Origin: Colwellia sp. C1TZA3
GTDB lineage: Bacteria; Pseudomonadota; Gammaproteobacteria; Enterobacterales; Alteromonadaceae
Reading direction: 5' to 3'
DNA length: 64,000 bases
NCBI RefSeq assembly: GCF_007954265.1
Contig: NZ_VOLS01000008.1
Span: forward strand, 1-64,000
Both the position numbers and the translations under genes were made by a program. Positions 9,523 through 18,166 of the stretch are shown in pieces (position 1 is the stretch's first letter; each line of letters begins with the position of its first letter). The notes below the pieces were generated by a model. It was not told where the DNA came from. It was given only the letters and a program-made list of their open reading frames with translations, and made no database searches.

Positions 9523-10041
9523 TTAATTTTCTTGCACTTTTACGGTGTTATTTGTATCTCGGCTGCTTTTAATTAAGTCATCACCCGCAACCATGTGTTT
9601 TGACTTTGCTAATCGGTCATAAAGTAAAACATTAACACTGGCGGCTAAGTTCATGCATCCAATCGTTGGTACATACACTACTGCATAGGCGCTATTGATG
9701 ATCTCTTGCGCTATAGTGCCATCTTCGGGGCCAAAGATATAAAGCGCATTTTCTGGGTGCTCAAATTCAGGTAATGCTATAGCACCTTCAACTAAATCAA
9801 CACAAACAATATGTTGTTCTGGCAGTAAATTACAGGTTAATGATGCAACCGCATTTAAAGGAATTTTGCGTGATGCATCTTTGGTATCTGTGTGAAACTT
9901 TGCAGCTTTTGCATATCGTACACCGGTGTAACGCACTTCATCAACTTGATAACAACCTGCGGCACGCATCACCGCACCAACATTTGACGGACTTTTAGGA
10001 TCTGTTAACCCAATAACAACATTTTCAGTTTTTAACTTCAT
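9523..10041 (-). CDS. RNA 2'-O-methyltransferase, TrmH/SpoU family
   Basis: SAM-dependent RNA ribose methyltransferase with the alpha/beta-knot fold, 172 residues, the catalytic SPOUT domain only. The three family motifs are visible: SNVGAVMRAAG (residues 19-29), FGPEDGTI (about 108-115) and the knot motif IGCMNLAASVNVLLYDR (about 127-143). The substrate RNA is not predictable; it lacks the N-terminal RNA-binding extension of RlmB. No operon partner is close. Confidence 0.85.
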   Translation of the reverse strand: MKLKTENVVIGLTDPKSPSNVGAVMRAAGCYQVDEVRYTGVRYAKAAKFHTDTKDASRKIPLNAVASLTCNLLPEQHIVCVDLVEGAIALPEFEHPENALYIFGPEDGTIAQEIINSAYAVVYVPTIGCMNLAASVNVLLYDRLAKSKHMVAGDDLIKSSRDTNNTVKVQEN

Positions 10042-10149
10042 TTATACAGCACTCAAAATTTCACAGCCTTATTGAGTACAATTTTGCGCTGCAAGTGATA
10101 AGACTACAAGCAAATCTTTTTACGATATTAGTGGCTAAATTTTTGTCTC

Positions 10150-10308
10150 ATACCAGTTCCATTAAGTTTGTGATCTTGTTGTGCGCAGGAAAAATAACTC
10201 AAGGTAAGGCGCTCGATTGAGCAATAGCTGGCTATTGGGAGTGAGAGCAACACAGCCTTGAGCTATTTTAACGAGTACAAGTGAGCAATAACTTAATGGG
10301 ATTGGTAT
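10150..10308 (+). repeat. MITE family A, full copy
   Basis: Full 159-bp copy from ATACCAGTTCCATTAAGTT to AACTTAATGGGATTGGTAT; one base differs from the commonest internal sequence (ACGAGTAC for ACTAGTAC). It is followed without a gap by a second, left-truncated copy. Confidence 0.95.
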
Positions 10309-10421
10309 AACTCAAGGTAAGGCGCTCGATTGAGCAATAGCTGGCTATTGGGATTGAGAGCAACACAACCTTGAGCTATTTTAACTAGTACAAGTGAGCA
10401 ATAACTTAATGGGGTTGGTAT
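10309..10421 (+). repeat. MITE family A, left-truncated tandem copy
   Basis: The last 113 bases of family A repeated directly after the previous copy. The junction TATAACTCAAGG overlaps the internal AATAACTCAAGG of a full element, so a deletion through the short shared ATAACTC between two adjacent copies explains it. The right end reads GGGGTTGGTAT. Confidence 0.9.
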
Positions 10422-10508
10422 CACAGCACTTTTACAGCTACTTATTAGCCGTTTATCTGATAGCATCACAGGTTAATATTTAAAACTCAGTCAATTTAGG
10501 TGTATTTA

Positions 10509-11123
10509 ATGAAAGCAAAAAATAATATTATAAAGCTAATACTTTCTAGCAGTCTTTTTTACTTTGCCCATTCAGCCACAGCGGCTGAAGCGCCCTTGGT
10601 TTCTATCGAAACACATGATAACTTTTTTAACAGTATTAAAGCGCATTGTGGCAAAGCTTTTCAAGGTCAGGTAACAATAGATAATGCTAGCGGTGATGGC
10701 TTTGCCAACAAAGATCTGATTATGCATGTCAGAAATTGCTCAGACAAAAAGTTAGAAATTCCTTTTCACGTCGGTGACGACGCTTCACGCACTTGGATTA
10801 TAACTAAAACAGGTTCGGGTTTGTCATTAAAGCATGATCACCGTCACCAAGATGGTAGTTATGACGAAAGCACTATGTACGGTGGCCAAACAATAGACGC
10901 TGGCTGGTCACAAGTGCAGTCGTTTCCCGCTGATGAATATTCAAAGCAGTTATTTGTCAAAACAGGTATCCCACAGTCAGTTGGTAATACTTGGCAAATG
11001 TTTATCTACCCTGAAAAATTCAGCTACAGGTTAATTCGCCAGGGTCGTGAGTTTCGTGTTGACTTTGACCTAAGCGCAGCAATAACGCCACCTGATGCAC
11101 CTTGGGGCTATAGCGACGATTAG
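10509..11123 (+). CDS. Secreted protein of unknown function
   Basis: 204-residue protein with a clean signal peptide ending near SATAAEA. The mature part has conserved-looking features: an early AHCGKAFQG and later MHVRNCSDKK (possible disulfide), IPFHVGDDASRTWI, and a histidine-rich LKHDHRHQDGS followed by STMYGG. I recall similar secreted proteins in marine gammaproteobacteria and Bacteroidetes, but none with a known role. ATG at 10509 is chosen over the upstream GTG at 10500 because AGGTG, which includes that GTG, forms the ribosome site. The histidine cluster might bind metal; this is a guess. Confidence 0.7.
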   Translation: MKAKNNIIKLILSSSLFYFAHSATAAEAPLVSIETHDNFFNSIKAHCGKAFQGQVTIDNASGDGFANKDLIMHVRNCSDKKLEIPFHVGDDASRTWIITKTGSGLSLKHDHRHQDGSYDESTMYGGQTIDAGWSQVQSFPADEYSKQLFVKTGIPQSVGNTWQMFIYPEKFSYRLIRQGREFRVDFDLSAAITPPDAPWGYSDD

Positions 11124-11237
11124 CTTAGAAAACCCAAGCCTCGGTAAGTTGATATAGAAAATTATATTTTATAACGCTAATACCTCCATTTATTAAGGAA
11201 CTCTAAAATAACGGTCTAGTCAAAAGCTAAATCGTTA

Positions 11238-11276
11238 TTTTTATACTTAGTTTTTATACTTAGTTTTTATACTTAG
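11238..11276 (+). repeat. Three perfect copies of a 13-bp repeat
   Basis: TTTTTATACTTAG occurs three times head to tail just upstream of the signal-peptidase remnant. It is probably a slippage-prone repeat in the old promoter or leader of that gene. Confidence 0.85.
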
Positions 11277-11408
11277 CAATAAACTAAATAATCGCATACT
11301 AGCCAGCTATTAATGCTAAGGAAAGATCATGAAAAAAAGTATTTGCCTCCTATTAAAAGAAAATAAAGCTTTATTGTTGTTTATCCGTTAGAAAGCTTTT
11401 AACCACTA

Positions 11409-11570
11409 ATACCAATTTGATTAATTAAGTGATCTACTTTTTCATGAGGAAAAATGGATAAATACAAGGCATAAAATTTAGTCAGTAGTTATTCACCTTA
11501 TAAATTTTATAACGCTGTAGTTATTCATTTTAACCATTAAAAATGAGCAGGTAATTAATCAACTTGGTAT
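11409..11570 (+). repeat. MITE family B, full copy
   Basis: 162-bp non-coding element with 19-bp terminal inverted repeats: left ATACCAATTTGATTAATTA, right the complement of ATACCAAGTTGATTAATTA, one mismatch. The interior contains TTCATGAGGAAAAATGGATA and AAATTTTATAACGCTG blocks shared with the other B copies. It sits inside the signal-peptidase pseudogene and abuts a family-A copy with one base between. Confidence 0.93.
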
Positions 11571-11571
11571 A

Positions 11572-11730
11572 ATACCAGTTCCATTAAGTTTGTGATCTTG
11601 TTGTGCGCAGGAAAAATAATTCAAGGTAAGGCGCTCGATTGAGCAATAGCTGGCTATTGGGAGTGAGAGCAACACAGCCTTGAGCTATTTTAACTAGTAC
11701 AAGTGAGCAATAACTTAATGGGATTGGTAT
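11572..11730 (+). repeat. MITE family A, full copy
   Basis: Full 159-bp copy, one base after the family-B element, forming a B-A pair. Its right end lies four bases before the surviving 3' reading frame of the signal-peptidase remnant. Confidence 0.95.
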
Positions 11731-12125
11731 AACTATCCCCGAAGGCTATTACCTTGTTATGGCTGATCATCGTGATAAGAGCGCAGACTCTCGTGTTATA
11801 GGTTTAGTGCCACGTAACGAAATTATTGGCCGTTCAAACATGGGGGGGTTATTAAATTATGACCCTTATTTAATGCCACGCAGTGAACGCTTCTTTAAGG
11901 CCATTTAATACCTCAGCTTAGTACCAGTAACTTAATATCGGCGATGACGAGGCTAATCACAAATGCTGAGAAATAATAAAAATATTACACTGACTATATA
12001 ACAACTTAAATTCATTAAACAATATCTGTCAATATAGACGAAACCTTACTTTATCTTGTTGTTTTCTTTAAAGCCTATTATTATCGCTACACTTTGTAAC
12101 ATGTTAAGCAGTAAGTAGTTAATCT

Positions 12126-12917
12126 ATGTCTTTTTCAAGCCTATCAAAAATAGCAATCGCATCACTGATGATTGCTAGTGCTTCAACCTCTGCAACTATA
12201 GTGGAATTTACCACTTCACAGGGTAATTTCAAAGTTAACCTGCACGATGAAACAACACCGGAAACGGTGAGTAACTTCCTAAAATATATCAATGATGGTG
12301 ACTATAACAACACCATCATTCATCGCACTGTTGATAATTTCATTGTGCAAGGCGGCGGCGCTAGATTTGAAGGGGTGTTACCACCAGTATGGATTGAAAC
12401 GCGCCAAACCATCAAAAATGAACCGGTATTTTCCAACGTAGTAGGTACCATCGCTATGGCAAAAAAAAGTGGCGGTATCGATAGTGCCACTAGCCAATGG
12501 TTTATCAACTTAAGTGATAATGGTACTGGTAAGCTAGATCTAAAAAATGGCGGTTTTACAGTTTTTGGCGAAATAATTGAAAATGGCATGATAACCATTA
12601 ACGACATAGCACTTGTACCTAGATGTGATATTAACCCCGGTGTATCAAATGGCTTTAATGAATTACCGATGCCAAACTATAGTGCGGATAACTGCGTAAA
12701 TAACTTTGTTCCTGGTATCGAAAATTTTGTTACCATCGAAAGTGTTATCATCATTGATGCAAGCATTAATAGCGCCGATAGCTTAGCCGCAGTTAAAAAC
12801 ACATCATTGACTGCCACAGCGCCTGCACCAACAAACTCAAGTAGCGGAGGAGGCTCTATTGCGTGGTTTAGCTCACTGTTTATCGGTTTAATCGCCTTAA
12901 GAAGACGCTTTAAATAA
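12126..12917 (+). CDS. Secreted cyclophilin-type peptidyl-prolyl isomerase with GlyGly-CTERM tail
   Basis: Peptidyl-prolyl isomerase for the periplasm or cell surface. A signal peptide covers residues 1-23. The cyclophilin domain follows (about 25-205), with NTIIHRTVDNFIVQGGG, GTIAMAKK and SATSQWFINL, the usual active-site blocks. The C-terminus is unusual: a serine-rich linker, GGG (241-243), a hydrophobic segment SIAWFSSLFIGLIAL and RRRFK. This matches the GlyGly-CTERM signal that rhombosortase cleaves in Shewanella, Vibrio and relatives. The isomerase is therefore expected to be sorted to the surface. No rhombosortase gene is in the window. Ribosome site is weak. Confidence 0.88.
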   Translation: MSFSSLSKIAIASLMIASASTSATIVEFTTSQGNFKVNLHDETTPETVSNFLKYINDGDYNNTIIHRTVDNFIVQGGGARFEGVLPPVWIETRQTIKNEPVFSNVVGTIAMAKKSGGIDSATSQWFINLSDNGTGKLDLKNGGFTVFGEIIENGMITINDIALVPRCDINPGVSNGFNELPMPNYSADNCVNNFVPGIENFVTIESVIIIDASINSADSLAAVKNTSLTATAPAPTNSSSGGGSIAWFSSLFIGLIALRRRFK

Positions 12918-13228
12918 TCACAGCAGCAACAGGGTAATCGCATTAAAAATTAACTACACACATAGTTAGTTTTTAATTCTCATACTGACTATTAAAAAAG
13001 CCAGCCTAGCCCTTAAGTTCCCCCTCGTTCTATTCTCATTGTTTCCTCCCTGTAAAAAAAATAATTCACAAAGATAAAAACAGGAGAACTGCAGGAGGAA
13101 AAGCACAGCATAACCACACTTAAATTTCTTTAAACTTACTGACCGCTGACCGCTAAAGACTTGTCTTCAAACGTCTCTTCTTTTTGTTTCCTCCCTGTAA
13201 AAAAATTCACCGGGTGAAAACCAAGAAG
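12918..13228. other. Spacer with a 20-bp direct repeat
   Basis: No gene is visible. GTTTCCTCCCTGTAAAAAAA occurs at 13041-13060 and again at 13186-13205, about 145 bases apart. A CAGGAG...GCAGGAGGAAA stretch between them is partly complementary to these blocks. Meaning unknown; it separates two convergent genes. Confidence 0.5.
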
Positions 13229-13645
13229 TTATTGATGGTTTACTTTTCCTCGCAAGACTTTATTAGAGCCCGTTTTTTTCTTTGCGTCCAATCGTCTGAG
13301 CTTTGAGCCTTTTGTTGGTTTAGTAGGCCGCCTAGTTTTTTTCACCACCATTGCAGATAAAATCAATTCTTTCAGCCGCTTTAAAGCGTCGTCTTTGTTC
13401 ATGGGTTGTGTTCTAAATGATTGTGCTTTAATAATGATAATGCCATCACTTGATATGCGACTATCTGATAGTTTCAGTAGTCTAGCTTTGTATATGGCGG
13501 GTAATGTTGAACGCTTAATATCGAAACGCAAGTGTATCGCTGTTTCGACCTTATTGACTCTTTGGCCTCCGTTCCCAGTCGCCCTTATGCCGGTAAGTTC
13601 AATCTCCCAATCGGCAATGATTACTGCACTTGATATTTCTAACAT
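13229..13645 (-). CDS. arfB: Alternative ribosome-rescue factor ArfB (YaeJ)
   Basis: Codon-independent peptidyl-tRNA hydrolase that frees stalled ribosomes. The catalytic GGQ is at residues 26-28 in ATGNGGQRVNKVET, the class-I release-factor motif. The C-terminal 35 residues are rich in lysine and arginine (KKTRRPTKPTKGSK...), the tail that enters the empty mRNA channel. Length 138 matches ArfB and not a full release factor. AAGGT lies seven bases before the ATG. Confidence 0.93.
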   Translation of the reverse strand: MLEISSAVIIADWEIELTGIRATGNGGQRVNKVETAIHLRFDIKRSTLPAIYKARLLKLSDSRISSDGIIIIKAQSFRTQPMNKDDALKRLKELILSAMVVKKTRRPTKPTKGSKLRRLDAKKKTGSNKVLRGKVNHQ

Positions 13646-13881
13646 GATTTACCTTAGAAACTTAGCTATGAGGTGCACTACTTATTAACCCTTCGCTATT
13701 ATTGTCTTGAGAACAAATAACATTAGCTCAATGTCCCAGTCTACAACGGCGACATCGTTAAAAAATTTTAGCATACAGCCTCTAATAGCCGGTTATAAAG
13801 TCGCTATTTTAAGTGTATTTCTGTGGGATGCCAAACTAAATGTCTGCTTATTCGCTTTAAATAAGCTAGCGCAAGCATTAA

Positions 13882-13905
13882 AAAAGGAGGCTACTGCCTC
13901 CTTAA
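13882..13905 (-). terminator. Rho-independent terminator after the hibernation factor
   Basis: On the minus strand AAGGAGGC, loop AGTA, GCCTCCTT then TTTT. It lies about 30 bases beyond the stop of the minus-strand hibernation-factor gene. Confidence 0.85.
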
Positions 13906-13932
13906 CGATAAGATGATTAAATTCACAGCTTA

Positions 13933-14289
13933 TTAATTGAGGTTCATTTCTTGAACTTTTTCGTGGGCAATTTCAGGTGCTGTTGCTTCGGGTTTACTAT
14001 GCAAATTAGCTTTTAATAAGCCTTTTCGGTGTTTTAAAGCTGCATCCAACTTTTTAGCTGCTGTCGCAATAGCTGGGTACATAACGCCGTCATTTGCTGA
14101 TGCCGAGATACGACCTCCTTCATATGTTGTGCGAAGTTCTACATTATGTTTGTTATGTTCGTGCGATAAAATAACATCGAGTGAAATTAAGGTTGGGAAG
14201 TGTGTCGATATTTTTGAAAATTTTTCATTAATATGTTCTTTAATTGAATCTGAAACGTCAACATGATGACCTGAAAGATTTATTTTCAT
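13933..14289 (-). CDS. Ribosome hibernation factor, HPF/RaiA family (short form)
   Basis: Binds the 30S decoding site of idle ribosomes. The 118 residues hold one HPF/RaiA domain with the family pattern MKINLSGHHVDVSDSIKEHI, VILSHE, ISASANDGVMYPAIA and AALKHRKGLLKA. It lacks the C-terminal dimerisation domain of long HPF. A 20-residue acidic tail suggests RaiA-like behaviour, but HPF versus RaiA cannot be decided from one sequence. Strong ribosome site AAGGAA. Single gene with its own terminator. Confidence 0.88.
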   Translation of the reverse strand: MKINLSGHHVDVSDSIKEHINEKFSKISTHFPTLISLDVILSHEHNKHNVELRTTYEGGRISASANDGVMYPAIATAAKKLDAALKHRKGLLKANLHSKPEATAPEIAHEKVQEMNLN

Positions 14290-14436
14290 AGCTGTTCCTT
14301 TTTATTATCTACTCACTAATAATAGTTGGGCCTAAAAGTTAAAAACGCAAGTCAATTGCGGTAAATTTTATAATTATTTTTATTAAAGATGATTTTTGCA
14401 GTTAAAGATAGTCTGCCATGACAGCTTACAAGCCTT

Positions 14437-14595
14437 ATACCAGTTCCATTAAGTTTGTGATCTTGTTGTGCGCAGGAAAAATAACTCAAGGTAAGGCGCT
14501 CGATTGAGTAATAGCTGGCTATTGGGAGTGAGAGCAACACAGCCTTGAGCTATTTTAATTAGTACAAGTGAGCAATAACTTAATGGGATTGGTAT
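14437..14595 (+). repeat. MITE family A, full copy
   Basis: Full 159-bp copy between the hibernation factor and the acyltransferase. It differs from the common sequence by TGAGTAATAGC and TTAATTAGTAC. Confidence 0.95.
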
Positions 14596-15022
14596 TACAT
14601 CGCGTTAAGGTAAAACAACATAACCTTTGGTATAAATAAAAGTAAACCTCTATTTTATTTTATAAAAAATAACACCATAACAAAAGCTTAGTTGTTTTAT
14701 TTTCTGTATTAGATATAAGGTGCCAGTGTTCAAGTATAAATTAATTATCGGCATAGCGAATTACTGTCGTTATTGATTCACGCCATAACCTTGTCTGATT
14801 GAATAACGCAAAATATTTGTATCACTATTACCATCACGGATGAGCCCTAATTTAATCTAGCTGCTTTTAACACCATACATAGCCTACAAATTTTATTGCT
14901 GTTGCATCTAATCTAAAGCATTAGATTAACCATACTAAAACCGAATTTAAGCTCGCCATACTTTCAGGGCGTGGGTGCATAATATTATCAAAATAATTTT
15001 TGCTTTGTAGACCATACAATTT
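14596..15022. other. AT-rich spacer without recognised features
   Basis: No reading frame or RNA is convincing. The only structure seen is a small hairpin, TAATCTAA-AGCA-TTAGATTA, at 14909-14928. It separates a family-A from a family-B element. Confidence 0.4.
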
Positions 15023-15183
15023 ATACCCATTTGATTAATTAAGTGCTCACCTTTTCATGAGGAAAAATGGATAAATACCAGGCATAAAATTTAGTCAGTC
15101 GTTATTCACCTTATAAATTTTATAACGCTGTAGTTATTCATGTTAACCATTAAAAATGAGCAGGTAATTAGTCAACTTGGTAT
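15023..15183 (+). repeat. MITE family B, full copy
   Basis: 161-bp copy with ATACCCATTTGATTAATTA at the left and AATTAGTCAACTTGGTAT at the right, more diverged than the others (TACCAGGC, CAGTCGTT, TTCATGTT). It ends 135 bases before the acyltransferase gene and may overlap its promoter region. Confidence 0.9.
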
Positions 15184-15317
15184 TAATAGTATTTACCGAT
15201 ATTAAATCAGTAAAACTCAGCAACTAAACTATTAAACAAAAAACGCATTTTTCAAGGTGATTCGGTTATAATCCCTATTGATTTATTATTTATTTTCGCC
15301 ATATAAGAGATTTTTGA

Positions 15318-16421
15318 ATGTTTGATGATATACGCCCTTATCGTGATGATGAGGTAGTTGCAGTAATCGAAAAATTAATTAATGAACAAGGCTTACAGGC
15401 TTCGATTGCTAGTTTAAAAATGCCACGCTTATATCAAGCCCTGCCACAACTTGCCTGCAAAATTGTAAAATGGTCACTGAAATTTCGAGTGAAAAAGTTT
15501 CATAATATCGAAAAAATCCAGATTGAAGTGGCTAAATACTTACATCATTTGATCAAAAACAGTACCGCCGGCTTTAACTATAGCGGCATAGAAAACTTTG
15601 ACACTACCAAGCCAGCCCTGTTTATCAGTAATCATCGTGATATTGTTTTAGACGTTGCCTTAGTAAACTTAGCGCTATATAAAAGCGGTATCAATACTGT
15701 GGAAGCTGCAGTGGGTGATAATTTACTACATCAGCCTTGGGTCGCTGATTTAATGCGTATTAACAAGAGTTTTATTGTTAAACGTAATGAAGAAAATAAA
15801 CGCGCTATGCTCAATGCATCAAAGCAATTGTCTACCTACATTCATGATACGGTAGCAAATCGAAAGCAAAACATTTGGATCGCACAACGCGAAGGTCGTG
15901 CCAAAGATGGCGTAGACAAAACCAATTCAGCTTTAATATCTATGTTATTACTCAATAAAGATAAGCAAATGCCTATGGCTGATTACTTAACAGAACTTAA
16001 CATAGTACCGGTATCAATTTCCTATGAGTTTGACCCTTGTGATATCGACAAGGCAATAGAGCTTGCTGAAAAAGAAGCTACCGGTAGCTATCAAAAACAC
16101 GAAGATGAAGACTTAAAAAGTATCACACAAGGATTAATCGGGCAAAAAGGCCAAGTGCATCTCCAGTTTTGTCAGCCAATACAAGGCGACTTTACCAATA
16201 GCAAAGATATCGCCGCCGCAATTGATAAAGAAATCATCAGCAACTATAAACTATACGACAGTAATTTAGTTGCGCACGCAAAACTTAATCAACAACATAC
16301 TGACAGCACAGTGCTTGAAAAGCTAAATAAGCGCATGGAAAACCTAACAGTAGAACAGCAACACTGGTTATTAACCATGTATGCTAACCCTGTCTCTGCC
16401 AAACAACAGTTACCGTTATAA
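15318..16421 (+). CDS. PlsC-like acyltransferase
   Basis: Probable glycerol-phosphate or lipid acyltransferase, 367 residues. The catalytic box NHRDIVLD (residues 105-112) gives the HxxxxD motif. A second block, WIAQREGRAKDG (about 188-199), corresponds to the substrate-binding EGTR-like motif. An N-terminal helical region of about 90 residues precedes the domain, and a helical C-terminal part follows, longer than PlsC itself. No strong membrane segments are seen. The exact acyl acceptor is unknown; the LPS genes nearby are on the other strand and not obviously linked. AAGAGA serves as ribosome site. Confidence 0.8.
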   Translation: MFDDIRPYRDDEVVAVIEKLINEQGLQASIASLKMPRLYQALPQLACKIVKWSLKFRVKKFHNIEKIQIEVAKYLHHLIKNSTAGFNYSGIENFDTTKPALFISNHRDIVLDVALVNLALYKSGINTVEAAVGDNLLHQPWVADLMRINKSFIVKRNEENKRAMLNASKQLSTYIHDTVANRKQNIWIAQREGRAKDGVDKTNSALISMLLLNKDKQMPMADYLTELNIVPVSISYEFDPCDIDKAIELAEKEATGSYQKHEDEDLKSITQGLIGQKGQVHLQFCQPIQGDFTNSKDIAAAIDKEIISNYKLYDSNLVAHAKLNQQHTDSTVLEKLNKRMENLTVEQQHWLLTMYANPVSAKQQLPL

Positions 16422-16432
16422 CTCTCAAAATA

Positions 16433-16469
16433 AAAAAGCCGTATCTATTCAATACGGCTGGCTTTTTTT
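16433..16469 (+). terminator. Rho-independent terminator after the acyltransferase
   Basis: AGCCGTAT, seven-base loop, ATACGGCT, then a GGC and seven T. A row of A on the other side lets it work for the convergent M18 gene as well. Confidence 0.8.
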
Positions 16470-16517
16470 GACTCAATGTTATAAAAATTAAGCTTTTAAA
16501 TAAGCACTAGATCTAGG

Positions 16518-17954
16518 CTATTTTTCTTGGTAAAACGCTGACATTGCCTTGTACAATGAATACAAATCAACTTTTGAGCCAACCGCATAAGGTGAATGTA
16601 TTGATAAGATGGGAACACCAAAATCAATCACTTCCATATTATCCTTAGATAAGTCACTACCAATAGTACCACCTGACGCTTTACCTTTATAAGTCGAGGT
16701 TTGCCATTTAATATCTGCATTATCTAAATAGTTTCGTGTCCACGCCATATACTCAGAATTAGCATTAAAGCCACCGCCATAGAGCTTTAAATTAATGCCA
16801 TTGCCCAAACGAGGTGCATTACCTAATTCCCATACATTTGACCATGTAGGGTTCACTCCTGGGTTTACGTCTGCAGAAATAACTTTGGTGTTGCGTAACA
16901 CTTGACGTAATTGATAATCATTATAACTATCGCCCTTTTGCTTGAAGAGTAAACTACTCATTAAGTCGACTAAATAAGTAGAACTTGCCCCAGTATTATT
17001 GATGTTGCCTACTTCCTCGTTATCAACTAAATAAGCAATGGCGGTATATTTGGGTGTTGTTTGCTCGGTTAATGCTGTAACAGCCGCTATTGCTGAAGCT
17101 TTATCATCTTGGCCATACGCGGCGATCATACTACGGTCAAAACCTACATCGCGCGGTTTAGTGGCTGGCACTAAAGCCAGCTCAGCGGAAACTAAATCTT
17201 CAACTGAAATATCATAGGTTGACTTTAAATAGCTGCTGACCTGATCTTTAATCTTTTTATCTAATTCAGGCTTAGCCGCAATAATAATATCGAGCTCTTC
17301 TTTACCGATAACGTCTCGACTAGTGCGCTTACGATTGGGTGAGTCAACATGAGGGGCAAGATCTGTCACCAAAAAGATAGGATCATTGTCATCAAAGCCA
17401 ACTGAGATATTAACCGTAGTGCCATCTTTCTTATCAACTCGACCGACTAAAGCCAGCGGGATATTTACCCATTGATAGGTTTTAATACCACCGTGGATAT
17501 AAGTTTGAAACATAGCAAAATTTTCTTTTTCAAATAGTGGCCGCCCTTTAAGTTCAAGTCGTGGGGAGTCAATATGTGCGCCAACAATGCGTGTACCTTG
17601 CTCTAACGATTTTTTACCGATCACAATCAAAGCAATGGTACGGTCGCGATTGACATCATAAAAGCGCGCGCCTGGCTTTAATTCACTTTGCTCAGTTAGC
17701 TTTGTGAAACCTTGTTTTTCAACGCGTTTAATCGTTTCAGTAACAAAGGTTAATTCCGTGGGTACCTTATAAATATAATCTTTATATTCGGCCGCGTAGC
17801 GCTCTACTGCTTTTAGCTCTTTCGCTGTTAAGTTCAACCAGCTAGACGGTGATTCTAGCTTAGCTTTAGCGTCTGCCGCTTGAACAAAACTGCTTTGTGA
17901 AAACGTCAGCGCACTGACAATGGCGAGTGTGGTTATTGATTTTGTTAAATTCAT
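16518..17954 (-). CDS. M18 family aminopeptidase with signal peptide
   Basis: Di-zinc aminopeptidase that trims N-terminal residues from peptides. Metal-ligand blocks are all present: GAHIDSPRLELKG, VDNEEVGN, SADVNPGVNP and SIHSPYAVGSKVD. Length of the mature part agrees with bacterial M18 enzymes. The N-terminus, NLTKSITTLAIVSALTFSQSSFVQAADA, is a good Sec signal with AxA cleavage near residue 27. Most characterised M18 enzymes act in the cytoplasm or vacuole, so export is notable. The ribosome site is weak. It is transcribed alone. Confidence 0.87.
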   Translation of the reverse strand: MNLTKSITTLAIVSALTFSQSSFVQAADAKAKLESPSSWLNLTAKELKAVERYAAEYKDYIYKVPTELTFVTETIKRVEKQGFTKLTEQSELKPGARFYDVNRDRTIALIVIGKKSLEQGTRIVGAHIDSPRLELKGRPLFEKENFAMFQTYIHGGIKTYQWVNIPLALVGRVDKKDGTTVNISVGFDDNDPIFLVTDLAPHVDSPNRKRTSRDVIGKEELDIIIAAKPELDKKIKDQVSSYLKSTYDISVEDLVSAELALVPATKPRDVGFDRSMIAAYGQDDKASAIAAVTALTEQTTPKYTAIAYLVDNEEVGNINNTGASSTYLVDLMSSLLFKQKGDSYNDYQLRQVLRNTKVISADVNPGVNPTWSNVWELGNAPRLGNGINLKLYGGGFNANSEYMAWTRNYLDNADIKWQTSTYKGKASGGTIGSDLSKDNMEVIDFGVPILSIHSPYAVGSKVDLYSLYKAMSAFYQEK

Positions 17955-18166
17955 AGCAATATTTATAATCTAATCTCAGATAAAAGGCATACTCCATCAT
18001 AAAAGCTACCAATATCAGCTGACAAGCTTTATTCGATAAACAGTGCTTTTTTAGCTATAAATGCCCTAAAAGCCAAATTATCTTGCAGAATATAAGCAGG
18101 TTAAAGACCCTTGATAAATCGCAGCATTAGGATTTTGCAGCAATAAGATCTGGCAGAGATAAAATA

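Larger units (their letters stand above)
11329..11908 (+). pseudogene. Signal peptidase I-like gene, middle replaced by two MITEs
   Basis: Two separated coding fragments in the same orientation look like the ends of one signal peptidase I (LepB-type) gene. The 5' piece (11329-11391) has a ribosome site AGGAAAG and starts MKKSICLLLKENKALLLF, the cytoplasmic and first membrane segment typical of LepB, before a stop. The 3' piece (11735-11908) encodes IPEGYYLVMADHRDKSADSR and continues to a stop; this is the family's conserved box E (GDNRDNSxDSR). Between them lie a family-B and a family-A MITE and nothing else. The sections carrying the catalytic serine and lysine are missing, so the product is dead. 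It is presumably a paralogue, the housekeeping lepB being elsewhere. Confidence 0.75.

Noticed and set aside
13707-13916. 69-codon plus-strand reading frame between arfB and the hibernation factor
   Set aside because: It ends inside a terminator hairpin, has no clear ribosome site, and shows no recognisable protein pattern.
14352-14540. Reading frame of about 60 residues starting MLLSLPIASYYSIERLTLS
   Set aside because: It lies in MITE family A; the same peptide appears at 36936 and 39447 only because the repeat recurs. It has no ribosome site and ends outside the element at chance stops.
14909-14928. 8-bp hairpin TAATCTAA-AGCA-TTAGATTA
   Set aside because: Short and AT-rich in an AT-rich spacer; expected by chance and tied to no gene end.
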